Positions 1 through 13,257 are shown, numbered from the stretch's first letter. The stretch: 55,545 nt of DNA from an uncultured bacterium (GCA_902801025.1 CADCGZ010000009.1:1-55545), one strand, 5' to 3'. Program-made: numbers and translations. Notes: generated by a model from the letters alone, not told the origin.

Positions 1-1508
1 GCCGTGCCGTTGTAGAGGAATTTCTTCGCCTCGATTTCACCAGACGCAACCTGCTCCAACGTCTCCATGTCCGACTTTGCCATGTTCAACTCGCCAACGA
101 GTCGCCTGTATTCTGCTGTAAACGGATTCTCCTTGACGTCTGCCTCAAACGCCTTCTGCAGATCAAACTTCTCCAACGACCGGGCAAAGAACGGACTGAA
201 CTCCAGCGGAAATCCGTTCTCCGCATACCACTTGTCGACAAACGCCTGAAATTCCGTAGAGCTGACGATCTCTGGCTTTTTGTCCATGTCGGCAACACAA
301 CACTGGAAGAACCGGTCAGAAACCTTCTGCGCCAGCTCCTCCGGAATCAAGGTCCAGGCGGGATCTGATTCTTCATCCCCGCACGCAAGAGCCAGCTCCC
401 TTGCACACGCCAATCGGTCGGCCAGCTCCGGATGCGTGCTCCACACGTCCTTTATCTCGACCCTCGATTCGGCCACGCCAAAGTCATAGTCGTTCTTGAG
501 CTGCACGTCATGCGACAGTGTCGGCCAACCTTCCTTGCTCAACGCCTTGACAACTGCATCGTGCGCCTTGAAATAATTGTCCGGTAGCTTGTTCTCGTTC
601 AGATACTTCCTCAGGAATGACCGCAGCCAATCCATGTCACACGCATCAAGCAGCTTGATCTTGCACATGGCAGAAACGAACGCGTCCGAACCGGCGCACC
701 TGCACGCCACTTCGTCCGCGCCAAACTCCATGAGGCGAGACAGCCTACGCTCGCCTATCTGCACAAACGCGAACACGTGTATCGTCATCAGCTTTACCAA
801 CATCGTCATGCCATATGCAAGCATGCCAAACAATCTCCAGAGATACCACCCGGCGTTGCGCCAGCTGTAAAGCGCGTTATCGAAGAAGTCGTCGGTATAA
901 ATCAGGTTGTACAGCACTTTGTTTGTGACCGACACCGCAGACCCGACCTTCATGCTGCTCTGGCCAAAGTGCCCGAATTCGTGCGCGAGGACGGCTTTGA
1001 CTTCTTGGATCGTCGTCGCGTTGAAGATTCCAAGTCCTATCTCGAGGTTTTTCCTCACTGGCAGAAAAATGCTCCAGAATCCGGTGTTGTAGAACACGCA
1101 TGCGTTCACATCGGTCGTGAGATAGACATGGCGCGGCATCCTAAAACCTGTGCGCTCCGACAGTCTGCGGATGAGCCCAAAAAGCTTGGGGCAGTCGCCT
1201 TCCTTCACTTCGACACGCTCTTCGTTCGTGCTCTTGGTGAAAGAGAAAAGCGGCTTTATCAGATATATGCCAAACACTCCGGCCAGCGACAACACGCCGG
1301 CGATGACGACAATGACACCAATTACGCCGCGCCCTTTTGCGTTCGGCAGGACTTCCTCGCCCAGGAACTTGGCCACATAAAACGCAGCGACAAGAATGGC
1401 GATGCCCAGGCAGATCAGCGCCAAGTAATAGACAAGAAACAAGACGACTCGAAACGTCTCGTTTACGACCGCGCCTTTTATACTGCCATGTTCACGCGCC
1501 ATAATCAT
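1..1508 (-). CDS. M48-family membrane metallopeptidase (partial, C-terminus outside window)
   Basis: The frame is open from an ATG at 1508 to the left edge, giving at least 502 residues, and continues outside the window. Two hydrophobic segments near residues 18-45 and 57-80 suggest an N-terminal membrane anchor. The zinc-site motif HEFGH lies at residues 176-180 (bases 969-983) and the third-ligand motif EFGAD begins at residue 261. Together these match M48 peptidases (HtpX/Ste24-like), which cleave membrane or secreted proteins. The long hydrophilic C-terminal part is not recognised. The start lies 21 bases after the deoC stop, so the two genes are probably cotranscribed. No strong Shine-Dalgarno is visible, and a second in-frame ATG at 1502 is equally possible. 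Family assignment is firm; substrate is unknown. Confidence 0.9.
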   Translation of the reverse strand, partial: MIMAREHGSIKGAVVNETFRVVLFLVYYLALICLGIAILVAAFYVAKFLGEEVLPNAKGRGVIGVIVVIAGVLSLAGVFGIYLIKPLFSFTKSTNEERVEVKEGDCPKLFGLIRRLSERTGFRMPRHVYLTTDVNACVFYNTGFWSIFLPVRKNLEIGLGIFNATTIQEVKAVLAHEFGHFGQSSMKVGSAVSVTNKVLYNLIYTDDFFDNALYSWRNAGWYLWRLFGMLAYGMTMLVKLMTIHVFAFVQIGERRLSRLMEFGADEVACRCAGSDAFVSAMCKIKLLDACDMDWLRSFLRKYLNENKLPDNYFKAHDAVVKALSKEGWPTLSHDVQLKNDYDFGVAESRVEIKDVWSTHPELADRLACARELALACGDEESDPAWTLIPEELAQKVSDRFFQCCVADMDKKPEIVSSTEFQAFVDKWYAENGFPLEFSPFFARSLEKFDLQKAFEADVKENPFTAEYRRLVGELNMAKSDMETLEQVASGEIEAKKFLYNGT

Positions 1509-1529
1509 GTGTCGGCGGCCGAAGCGCCG

Positions 1530-2183
1530 TCACTTCACTAGCGCGATGCCGCACGAGCAGCCGAGGCGGTTTGCACCCGCGCGGATCATCGCGAGCGCGG
1601 TCCTGCGGTCGCGTATCCCGCCCGCCGCCTTTACGCCCATCTTCACGCCGACGGTCTTACGCATGAGCTTCACGTCCGCAAGCGTCGCGCCGCCCTTGCC
1701 GAAGCCGGTAGACGTCTTCACGAAATCGAACCCCGACTTCTTCGCGGCGGTCGACGCGACGACGATCTCGTCCTTCGTCAAGTTGCAGCATTCGAGGATG
1801 AGCTTGAGGACTACGCCCTTCTTCGCCGCGCGGCATTCGCGGACGATCTCGGAAAGCTCGCAGAAGCACGCGTATATGTCGCTCTTGAGAAGCCCCTGGT
1901 TGATTACGACGTCAAGCTCGTCCGCGCCGTCATCTATCGCCTGCAGCGATTCCTCCACCTTCGCGAACGTGCTCGTCGCACCAAGGGGAAAGCCGATCAC
2001 TGTGCATACCGCGACCTTCGTTCCCGCGAGCATCTCGCGGCACTTCGGAACCCAGCACGGGTTCACGCACACGGACTTGAAGCCGTGCTCCTTCGCCTCG
2101 CGGCAGAGCCGTGCGATGTCTGACGCCTTCGCGTCGGGCTTCAGGAGCGTATGGTCGATGAACTTTGCAAGATCAGTCTTCAT
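1530..2183 (-). CDS. deoC: Deoxyribose-phosphate aldolase
   Basis: A 217-residue class I aldolase that splits 2-deoxyribose-5-phosphate into glyceraldehyde-3-phosphate and acetaldehyde in cytosolic deoxynucleoside catabolism. Family landmarks are present: IDHTLLKP at residues 9-16, Asp91 in DVVIN, the Schiff-base lysine Lys156 in KTSTGF, and the proton-relay lysine Lys185 in KAAGGIR. Length is normal for DeoC. It lies between the secreted beta-galactosidase gene upstream (48-base gap) and the M48 peptidase downstream. A consensus -10 box ends 6 bases before the ATG and no ribosome-binding site is visible, which suggests a leaderless message. There are no frame problems. Confidence 0.96.
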   Translation of the reverse strand: MKTDLAKFIDHTLLKPDAKASDIARLCREAKEHGFKSVCVNPCWVPKCREMLAGTKVAVCTVIGFPLGATSTFAKVEESLQAIDDGADELDVVINQGLLKSDIYACFCELSEIVRECRAAKKGVVLKLILECCNLTKDEIVVASTAAKKSGFDFVKTSTGFGKGGATLADVKLMRKTVGVKMGVKAAGGIRDRRTALAMIRAGANRLGCSCGIALVK

Positions 2184-2189
2184 GCGAAT

Positions 2190-2198
2190 ATTATATCA
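2190..2198 (-). promoter_or_regulatory. Extended -10 promoter of deoC
   Basis: On the minus strand TGATATAAT reads as an extended -10 element (TGnTATAAT), and the ATG follows after only 6 bases. No convincing -35 is seen at 16-18 bp. Transcription would begin about at the start codon. Confidence 0.5.
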
Positions 2199-2207
2199 TT
2201 TCAGCAA

Positions 2208-2220
2208 GCCGCCAGGCGGC
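2208..2220 (-). terminator. Short GC hairpin after beta-galactosidase gene
   Basis: GCCGC-CAG-GCGGC forms a 5-bp stem with a 3-base loop 12 bases past the stop of the upstream gene. No U-tract follows, so it is at best a weak or Rho-assisted terminator. Confidence 0.3.
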
Positions 2221-2231
2221 AGCCGCAAAAG

Positions 2232-6919
<4,688 letters not shown>

Positions 6920-6928
6920 TGTAGATGC

Positions 6929-6958
6929 ATTGTATCAAATACCCACCATGCGTGGCAA
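6929..6958 (-). promoter_or_regulatory. Promoter of the lysozyme-like gene
   Basis: TTGCCA (6953-6958), an 18-bp spacer, then TACAAT (6929-6934). The ATG at 6919 starts 9 bases after the -10 box, so the message would be leaderless or nearly so. Confidence 0.5.
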
Positions 6959-7008
6959 GGAGACAAAGGCTGTAGTTCGCGAGGCCTGCGCCCGACCTGC
7001 TCGCACGA

Positions 7009-7110
7009 CCCGCAGTTTGCGGGCACCCCGCCGGCATGATTTTGACGCGCGCGCCTTCACGCGCGCCCTTTACGCCGATAGTCAAAATCACACCGGGCCC
7101 GCAAACCTGC
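7009..7110. repeat. Nested inverted-repeat element
   Basis: The outer arm 7012-7024 (GCAGTTTGCGGGC) pairs with 7097-7110 apart from one bulge. The inner arm GATTTTGAC (7038-7046) pairs exactly with GTCAAAATC (7081-7089). Inside lies a further GCGCGCG/CGCGCGC hairpin, and the left arm holds its own CCCGCA/TGCGGG hairpin. The element fills the 275-base gap between the EamA stop and the lysozyme-like gene. It may be a terminator, an RNA structure or a dispersed REP-like repeat. An open frame crosses it on the minus strand, but nothing supports translation. Confidence 0.6.
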
Positions 7111-7194
7111 TCTCGCGCGCCAGTCGGCTCTCCGGCCTCGGACATTCGCTCCACCGCCTCGCCACTCCAGAACCAACCTGGCAAAAGTGCAAGT

Positions 7195-8079
7195 TTATAT
7201 CGCGCAGGCGGCGAGAAGGATTATGAGGAAGCCGACTACCGAAAGCGCGTCGGGGACCTGCGAAAAGAACACGAAACCGAAGAGCGCGGTGAAGACGACA
7301 TTGGTGTAGTCGTAGACGGCTATCGTGCGCGGCTCGGCGTAGCGATAGGCCGCGGTGACGCCGAACTGCCCGAGAGCCGCACCCGCACCCGCGCCGACGA
7401 GTATGAGAACTTGCGCAAACGTCATTGGCCTAAAGTCGACCGCAGTGAAAGGCAACGACGCGAGGCACGAAAACGCGCTGAAGAAAAGGACGATGAAAGC
7501 GCCATTCACCTTCATGCGCCCAAGCTGGTGGACGCACACGTACGCAAGCCCCGCGCCCAAGCCCCCCGTAAGCGCCATCGCCGCGGCAAATGTGCCGCCG
7601 CCGCGGAAACCCGGCTTCATCACGAGCGCCGCGCCCGCGAACGCGAGAAGAAGGTGCCCGAACTGCCGCCACGAAACGCGCTCGCCGAGGAATATCCACG
7701 AAAAGAGAACGGTGAAGAACGGTGCCGTCTTGTTAAGCGTCATGCCCTCGCCAATTGGGATCTTTGAGAGCGCGTAGAAGTTGGCGAATATCCCGACAGT
7801 GCCGAAGACCGCGCGGAGAACAAGAAGAACCCACGCCTTCCCCGACGGTGCCATTGACGTCTGCAACTCGCCGTCCTCCAGCTCCCGCCGCCTGTCGCGG
7901 CAGAACACCGCGAGCGCGATCACGAAAGCGAGGGCATTTCTGAAAAAGCTTTTCTGGAAGCACGTGATCTCCCCGCCGAAGTCGTCGCACAGCCGAACAA
8001 AGAACGCCATCAGCGCAAAGCCGAACGCGCTTGCGACGATACAGGCGATCCCCTTTCCGCGATTGCCGGCGATCACCAT
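7195..8079 (-). CDS. EamA/DMT-family transporter
   Basis: 294 residues starting at ATG 8079. About ten hydrophobic helices form two EamA repeats (roughly residues 10-140 and 155-290), as in drug/metabolite transporters that export amino acids or metabolites across the inner membrane. The start overlaps the end of the uracil-DNA glycosylase gene by 7 bases, indicating translational coupling. A longer open frame reaches 8397, but its extra part is antisense-type composition inside the glycosylase gene, so it is rejected. Substrate is not predictable. Confidence 0.9.
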   Translation of the reverse strand: MVIAGNRGKGIACIVASAFGFALMAFFVRLCDDFGGEITCFQKSFFRNALAFVIALAVFCRDRRRELEDGELQTSMAPSGKAWVLLVLRAVFGTVGIFANFYALSKIPIGEGMTLNKTAPFFTVLFSWIFLGERVSWRQFGHLLLAFAGAALVMKPGFRGGGTFAAAMALTGGLGAGLAYVCVHQLGRMKVNGAFIVLFFSAFSCLASLPFTAVDFRPMTFAQVLILVGAGAGAALGQFGVTAAYRYAEPRTIAVYDYTNVVFTALFGFVFFSQVPDALSVVGFLIILLAACAI

Positions 8080-8711
8080 GTGACTGGTGGAACCCCCACC
8101 GATGCGAGATAGTCGTTGGCGCGGGAAAACGGCTTCGAGCCGAAGAACCCGCGATGCGCGGAAAGAGGCGAGGGATGGGGCGAGGCAATCACGCAGTGGC
8201 GGCTGCGGTCGATGAACGCGCCCTTCCTCTGCGCATATGAACCCCAGAGAATGAAGACAAGATGCTCGCGGCGTTCGGCAAGCGCGCGGACGACTGCGTC
8301 GGTGAACACCTCCCAGCCCTTGTTCTGGTGGCTTCCCGCGCGATGCGCCGCGACTGTCAGCGTCGCATTGAGGAGAAGAACACCCTGATCCGTCCACTTG
8401 AGGAGGTCGGGCATGTGGCCGAGCTCCTTCGCTATGTTGACGAGCGACGGGGGCGGCGTGACTTCTGGCGGGACGTAGAACGCGAGCCCCTGCGCCTGTC
8501 CCGGCTCGTGATATGGGTCCTGCCCGAGAATCACGACCTTGACCTTGTCGAAAGGCGTACGGTTGAACGCGTTGAATATCTTCCCCGGCGGCGGATATAC
8601 GACGCCGTTCCTGTAGGCGGCCTTTACGAAGCCGACGAGCTCGGCGAAGTAGGGCTTCTCGAACTCCTCTGCAAGAATCTTCTTCCAGGACTCCTCAATC
8701 TTGACTTCCAT
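8073..8711 (-). CDS. ung: Uracil-DNA glycosylase (family 1)
   Basis: 212 residues from ATG 8711. It removes uracil from DNA to begin base-excision repair. The active-site motif GQDPYH carries the catalytic aspartate at residue 65, and HPSPLS gives His179; both fit E. coli Ung in spacing. GGAGAG lies a few bases before ATG 8711 and that codon sits one base after the previous gene's stop (TGACATG). The upstream extension to 8747 is therefore unlikely. It is part of a tight run with the genes on both sides. Confidence 0.96.
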   Translation of the reverse strand: MEVKIEESWKKILAEEFEKPYFAELVGFVKAAYRNGVVYPPPGKIFNAFNRTPFDKVKVVILGQDPYHEPGQAQGLAFYVPPEVTPPPSLVNIAKELGHMPDLLKWTDQGVLLLNATLTVAAHRAGSHQNKGWEVFTDAVVRALAERREHLVFILWGSYAQRKGAFIDRSRHCVIASPHPSPLSAHRGFFGSKPFSRANDYLASVGVPPVTW

Positions 8712-8712
8712 G

Positions 8713-9966
8713 TCACTCTCCACTGCGGCGAAACGGCGATTCGCCAAGACGATACTTCTTCTCCTCGCCTACGGGCCTGTAACCGAGGGCGCCCGTCTCG
8801 GGCGAAATAAAGTACTCGACTTTCCTCGTCGCGAGCGGCAGGCCGCTTGATGACATCGAAACGACGAGTTCGCCGATGGCCGAAAACGGCTCTTCCTCAT
8901 ACGAGCCGGGGACCGAACGCGTGAAAGAGGCGATTCTTCCCTTGCTGCTCAGCACGAAATCGTCCCTCCACTCGCGCGGCGCCCATATCGGGCCGATATC
9001 GTAAGGAACGTTCTTCGCCCCCTTCAAGTAGGAAATGCTCTTTAGTTTCCCCTTGACGTAGGTACGCTTCGCGAAAGGCGGATTGTATATCGAGACGACG
9101 CTCGGCGGACCGTAGAGCCCATTGGCCATCTGCGCGAACACCAATACGTCCGCCCTCAACCCGCAAGATGCGGCATCTACCGTAATTTCCGCAAAGCCAC
9201 GGTCCGGCACTTCGGCGAGAGTCATCGGCCACGGCCTTATCTTGACACCTCTCGTAGCCCTCCACACGTACTTCGACGCCTTGTCTGGAAACGGATATGT
9301 CGACGCCGAGAGCCGGAACCTGCGCATCCGCTCCGGCGCACGCAGCACGATGGCCGTGCCAAACGGATTGGAGAACGTCTCTTCCGGCATGATGTCCGGA
9401 TAGTCGACGCACGGCTCGGCCTTGCTCAATGGAACGGGGTCGTCAAGATACTCGACCTTGACGCGCACCGGCAGCGTAATGCCACGCCCGGAGATGCTTC
9501 GCGCCGCGGCCTTAAGCGTCGCCGGATCAAAATCCTGTTCGCGGAAAGCCGCCGGGTGGGCGTTCACGCTAAGGTAGGTGGCGGCATTCGTGATTCCAGG
9601 GCGGCAGGAGCGCACAAGCCACTGGAGCGTGGAGTTCAAAAGCCCAAACTGCTCAAGGTTCCCTCGAAGCGCAGGATCGATGGCCGCAGCGGTTTCTTCA
9701 AGCGTCTTCGCGACGCGGCTCGCGGAATTGGAATCGCCAACTACGGCAAAATTGAACGCGACATTCGCAGGCATAAGCGATGCAACGCGCGGATCCTCTC
9801 CCGCCCATTCGCAGCGCAAGACATTCGACGTGTACGCGACATATGCGCGCTCAACCGCAGACTTGTCGACGGCCGTTCTCCATGCGTCGACCGTCTGCGC
9901 CGGCGATGCAAAAGCCGAAAAAGAAACAGCCGCGAAGAGAAGCGAATTGTATCTAAGCGAACGCAT
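8713..9966 (-). CDS. Secreted protein of unknown function
   Basis: 417 residues with a signal peptide (MRSLRYNSLLFAAVSFSAFASPAQ, two stretches: charged start, then hydrophobic core). No domain is recognised. The C-terminal half is rich in beta-strand-like segments and ends in a charged tail. ATG 9966 has GAGG upstream and follows the NusG-type gene by 10 bases; the frame extends to 10086 but that part overlaps the NusG coding region. It lies between a NusG-like factor and ung in a tight cluster, which does not reveal its role. Confidence 0.8.
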   Translation of the reverse strand: MRSLRYNSLLFAAVSFSAFASPAQTVDAWRTAVDKSAVERAYVAYTSNVLRCEWAGEDPRVASLMPANVAFNFAVVGDSNSASRVAKTLEETAAAIDPALRGNLEQFGLLNSTLQWLVRSCRPGITNAATYLSVNAHPAAFREQDFDPATLKAAARSISGRGITLPVRVKVEYLDDPVPLSKAEPCVDYPDIMPEETFSNPFGTAIVLRAPERMRRFRLSASTYPFPDKASKYVWRATRGVKIRPWPMTLAEVPDRGFAEITVDAASCGLRADVLVFAQMANGLYGPPSVVSIYNPPFAKRTYVKGKLKSISYLKGAKNVPYDIGPIWAPREWRDDFVLSSKGRIASFTRSVPGSYEEEPFSAIGELVVSMSSSGLPLATRKVEYFISPETGALGYRPVGEEKKYRLGESPFRRSGE

Positions 9967-9976
9967 GGCTTCAACC

Positions 9977-10549
9977 TCAGTCTTCAAGTTTCTCAATGTC
10001 GCCGGGCGACACCGAAACGGCCACAGCCGAGCCGAGTATGTCGACGTTGATGCAGAGCGTAGCGCGTCCTTCGTCACGCTGAACATACCCAGTGGTGCCG
10101 CGAAGAGGCCCGTATTTCACAAGGACGCGCTCGCCCTCCTTGAAGGTCTGCTTTAGCGGGCGGATGTCCGGCGCGGAGCGCGCGGCGCGGGCTATCTGGC
10201 GAAGCTGGCGCACCGTCTCGCGGGGGAAAGGATCGAGAATCGTCCGCACCACGAGATTGGAGCGAAGGATGTCTGTGCACTCCGCGGGTGAAAGATGCGC
10301 GAAGACATATCCCGGGAAGAGCGGCAATTCCCGCCGCACCTTGCGCCTTTGGACTCTTGTAACCTTGACGTAGAGGGGAAGGTAGTGAAAGCCCCTGCAA
10401 CGCGAAAGGCGCTGCATCGCCTTCTTTTCCGTCCTCGGCTTCACGTGCAGCACAAGCCAGCGGCGAAGCCCGGCCGGATTGTCGGTCTGGGCTTCGCCGC
10501 AGGTTTCTCCCGCCAATGAACGCGGGGTTATGCTGTCCACGCTATCCAT
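9977..10549 (-). CDS. NusG-family transcription factor (NGN + KOW)
   Basis: 190 residues. After about 28 extra N-terminal residues comes an NGN domain (RRWLVLHVKPRTEKKA, then LPLFPGYVFAHL), followed by a C-terminal KOW-like domain (EGERVLVKYGPLRGTTGYV). NusG proteins bind RNA polymerase and change elongation or antitermination. It is not next to ribosomal protein genes, as housekeeping nusG usually is, so a specialised paralogue (RfaH/UpxY/LoaP-like) is likely. It starts 18 bases after the PEPCK stop, without a clear Shine-Dalgarno. The target operon is unknown; the neighbouring large surface-protein genes are an obvious but unproven candidate. Confidence 0.85.
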   Translation of the reverse strand: MDSVDSITPRSLAGETCGEAQTDNPAGLRRWLVLHVKPRTEKKAMQRLSRCRGFHYLPLYVKVTRVQRRKVRRELPLFPGYVFAHLSPAECTDILRSNLVVRTILDPFPRETVRQLRQIARAARSAPDIRPLKQTFKEGERVLVKYGPLRGTTGYVQRDEGRATLCINVDILGSAVAVSVSPGDIEKLED

Positions 10550-10567
10550 GTGGACGGTGTCGTCGCG

Positions 10568-12422
10568 TCACTTCGCGAGCGCAGCAGAGACGTCGGCGAG
10601 GATCTGGCGGAGGGCCTTTGGAACGCGCTTCGCCGTCGTGGAGCGGACGGTCGTGTCCTTCGAGGCCTTGGCGTCATACTCGTCGTACGAAGCGCCGACA
10701 GTCGCGATCTCCTTCTTCCAGCCCTCCTTGTCGACCTTCAATATCGCCCGCAGGTCCTCGGGAACGACCTTGAACTTGCCGACGTTGTTAGAGAGGTCGA
10801 TATCCTTCTCGAGCGGGAGGTTGCCGATCGGGGTGACGTTGGCCTTGACCTGGCCCTCGATGCGCTGGCAGATCCACTTGAGGACGCGGCTGTTGTCGCC
10901 GAAGCCAGGCCACATGAAGCGGCCGTCGTCGCCCTTGCGGAACCAGTTGACGAAGTAGATCTTAGGAAGCTTCGTCGCGTCGGCGCTCGTGCGCTCCATC
11001 TCCAGCCAGTGCTGGAAGTAGTCGGCGACGTTGTAGCCGAAGAACGGAAGCATCGCCATCGGGTCGCGGCGGACCTGGCCGATCTGGTCGGAGATGACGG
11101 CGGCGGTGACCTCGGAGCCAGCGGCGGAACCCATGAACACGCCGTGCGTCCAGCTCTTCGCCTCGTTCACCAGCGGGATCGTCGAAGGACGACGGCCGCC
11201 GAAGAGGATCGCGTCAATCGGCACGCCCGTGGGCTTGCCCTTCCAGAGCCCGTTGAAGCCGGCCTTGTCGAGAACGGGGCAGTTCTCGGCGGGAGCGGTG
11301 AAGCGCGAGTTCTTGTGCGCCGCGACATAGCCGGACGCCTTGATCTCGGCCTTCGTCATGCCCGGCTTCGGGCCCATGCGGAAAGGATCGTCCGCGCAGA
11401 CGTAGCAGGGGTTGCCCTTCCAGTCAATGCCCTGCTTCGGGGCCTTGACGCCCATGTCCTCCCACCAGATGTCGCCATCGGGGGTGAGAACGACGTTCGT
11501 GAAGATCGTGCCCTTCTTGCAGCTCTTGAGAGCGTTCGGGTTCGAGTCCATCGAGGTGCCCGGCGCGACGCCGAAGAAGCCGTTCTCGGGGTTGATGGCG
11601 TAGAGACGGCCGTCATCGCCCGGCTTGAGCCACGCGATGTCGTCGCCAATCGTCTGGAGCTTCCAGCCCTTGAGCTTCGGGAGCATCATGGCGAGGTTCG
11701 TCTTGCCGCAGGCGGACGGGAAGGCGGCCGTCACGTGGTACTGCTTCCTCTCAGGGGAAGTGAGCGTGAGGATGAGCATGTGCTCGGCCATCCAGCCCTG
11801 GTCCTTCGCGAGCTTCGAAGCGATGCGGAGCGCAAAGCACTTCTTGCCGAGGAGCGCGTTCCCGCCGTAGCCCGAGCCGAACGACCAGATCTGGCGGTCT
11901 TCGGGGAACTGCGTGATGAACTTGTCGTCGATCTTCTTCGCGCAAGGCCACGCGACGTCCTTCTGGCCCTTCTTGAGAGGAGCGCCGACGGAGTGGATGC
12001 AGGGGATGAAGTCACCGTCCTTGCCGAGGTGCTTGAGAACCGCGTCGCCGGTGCGCGTCATGATGTTCATGTTGACGACGACGTAAGGCGAGTCGGTGAT
12101 CTCGATGCCATACTGGGTGATCGGGTTGCCGATCGGGCCCATCGCGTAGGGGATCACGTACATCGTGCGGCCCTTCATGCAGCCCTTGTAGCTCTTGAGC
12201 ATGAGCTTCTTCATGACCTCGGGGTCCATCCAGTGGTTCGTGGGACCCGCGTCGATCTCCTTCTTGGAGCAGATGAACGTGCGGCCCTCGACTCTCGCAG
12301 ATCGCGAGGTGCTCCTTCTTCGTGCCCTTCACGACCACGATCTTGTCGGGCGTGCAGACCTTGTTCCACTTGTCAACCCACGCGAACACCTTGTCGTTCG
12401 CGAACTTCGGCGTCTTGACCAT
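10568..12422 (-). pseudogene. pckG: GTP-dependent phosphoenolpyruvate carboxykinase, disrupted by an internal deletion/frameshift
   Basis: The gene starts at ATG 12422 behind AAGGAG and reads about 42 normal residues (FANDKVFAWVDKW..., [11 protein letters not shown]). The frame then changes: from about 12296 down, the next frame continues with [19 protein letters not shown] and runs to the stop at 10568. About 30 residues normally found between these parts are missing and the join is out of frame. The rest is intact, including the nucleotide-binding loop [13 protein letters not shown] and the GPIGNP, SVGAPL and LLGKKC motifs. An intact enzyme would convert oxaloacetate and GTP to PEP and CO2. 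Either a genuine inactivating deletion or an assembly error; the conserved remainder argues for a recent or artefactual event. A start at the internal ATG 12229 would lack the N-terminal lobe. Confidence 0.85.
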
Positions 12423-12479
12423 CTTTGTTTACTCCTTTAAGAAATGCCCTTTTTGGGCGTTTTGAAAGCATTGATGGAT
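12423..12479 (-). promoter_or_regulatory. 5' leader of PEPCK with small hairpin
   Basis: The leader of about 50 bases contains GCCC-AAAAA-GGGC flanked by A/T-rich bases that extend the stem with one mismatch (bases 12441-12463 region), followed by AAGGAG nine bases before the ATG. Possible message-stability or regulatory stem. Confidence 0.35.
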
Positions 12480-12508
12480 ATTATACCCTATTCCTGGCCG
12501 AAAATCAA
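12480..12508 (-). promoter_or_regulatory. Promoter of the PEPCK operon
   Basis: TTGATT (12503-12508), a 17-bp spacer, then TATAAT (12480-12485). It resembles the class A promoters in having TT followed by CGGC just downstream of the -35. It would drive PEPCK, the NusG-like gene and the genes that follow. Confidence 0.65.
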
Positions 12509-12540
12509 TCGACGTTGGGGTTGGAGACAAAAGAGTCCGT

Positions 12541-12600
12541 TTGGTTCACCCGCAACTCAGCGGAGAGCTGGCTCGGGCAGGAAGAAGCGCTCAAGGCGGC
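12541..12600. repeat. Dispersed 60-bp repeat, copy 1
   Basis: Aligns without gaps to 23280-23339 with 51 of 60 identical bases. On the minus strand it spans the 3' end of the C69 remnant (reading ...RFFLPEPALR then stop) and about 15 bases beyond. The core blocks CGCAACTCAGCGGA and GGGCAGGAAGAAGCG are exact in both copies. Confidence 0.75.
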
Positions 12601-13257
12601 CAGCGGCATCTCCGTCGTCGAAATCGCGCGGGAGCGGATGCACAAGCGGCTTGAACGTGCGGTAGCCCTTCTCGCACGGACGGTTCCCCGAGATCTGTGC
12701 GACGCAGTCCGACGGCGTTTCGCCAAACGCGACCACGAGCGACTCGATCGTCTGCCTGCGGCATGCGCTCGGCGTCTCGTCGAAGTCGGATGCGTGGCGG
12801 AGCCAGCCGCCTGACTCGGGGTGCGCAGACAGCGCAGCCCTCACGTCGTCGGGCGAGACGCGGCGCGCGGCCTTGACGGAAAACGGATACGACTCGTCGG
12901 CCCAGCGTTGTCCGAGACTATCGCGACGCCCTTCTCGTTGACGAACGACACCGCGCTCCCCGCGCCGCACTTCGCGTCGCGTACCTCAGTCCAGAAGAAG
13001 CCGAGGGAGCGAGGCCCGCGCGGAACCTTCGCGCAGTCCGTATGGTCGACGAGCGTCGCGTCCGCCGGCCATTCGCGCGACGGAACATATCCGTGCCGCA
13101 CGCAAAGAGACGGGTCGTCGTCCTCGTTGTGTCCGAGAATGACCCGCCCCGTTGTCGAGGCGTCCTTCCCCACGAGAACCGCCGTGCAGGCCGCCGCGTC
13201 CATGGCGAGGCCAAAAACCGCCACTGCGGACATCACGGACGCAATGCATATCTTCAT
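12557..13257 (-). pseudogene. Secreted C69-type dipeptidase, internally deleted and frameshifted
   Basis: ATG 13257, with GGAG upstream, begins a signal peptide (MKICIASVMSAVAVFGLAM), cleaved just before a putative nucleophile cysteine in the AACTAVLVG context. This is followed by GRVILGHNEDDD, typical of the C69/Ntn-type peptidases. After about 100 residues (NEKGVAIVSDNA) the frame shifts near 12905-12910 and the other frame continues with ADESYPFSVKAARRVSPDDV to a stop at 12557. Both halves look like one family, but the central part (about 200-300 residues) is missing. Intact relatives are secreted peptidases cleaving dipeptides. An 8-C tract precedes the start. C69 assignment of the N-terminal half is fairly sure; that of the C-terminal half is an inference. 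Confidence 0.65.

Noticed and set aside
8080-8397. N-terminal extension of the EamA transporter frame
   Set aside because: It lies wholly inside the uracil-DNA glycosylase gene and lacks a start signal; ATG 8079 is coupled to that gene's stop.
10550-12418. Plus-strand open frame across the PEPCK region
   Set aside because: Arg/Val/Ala-rich composition typical of antisense reading; the minus strand codes for PEPCK.
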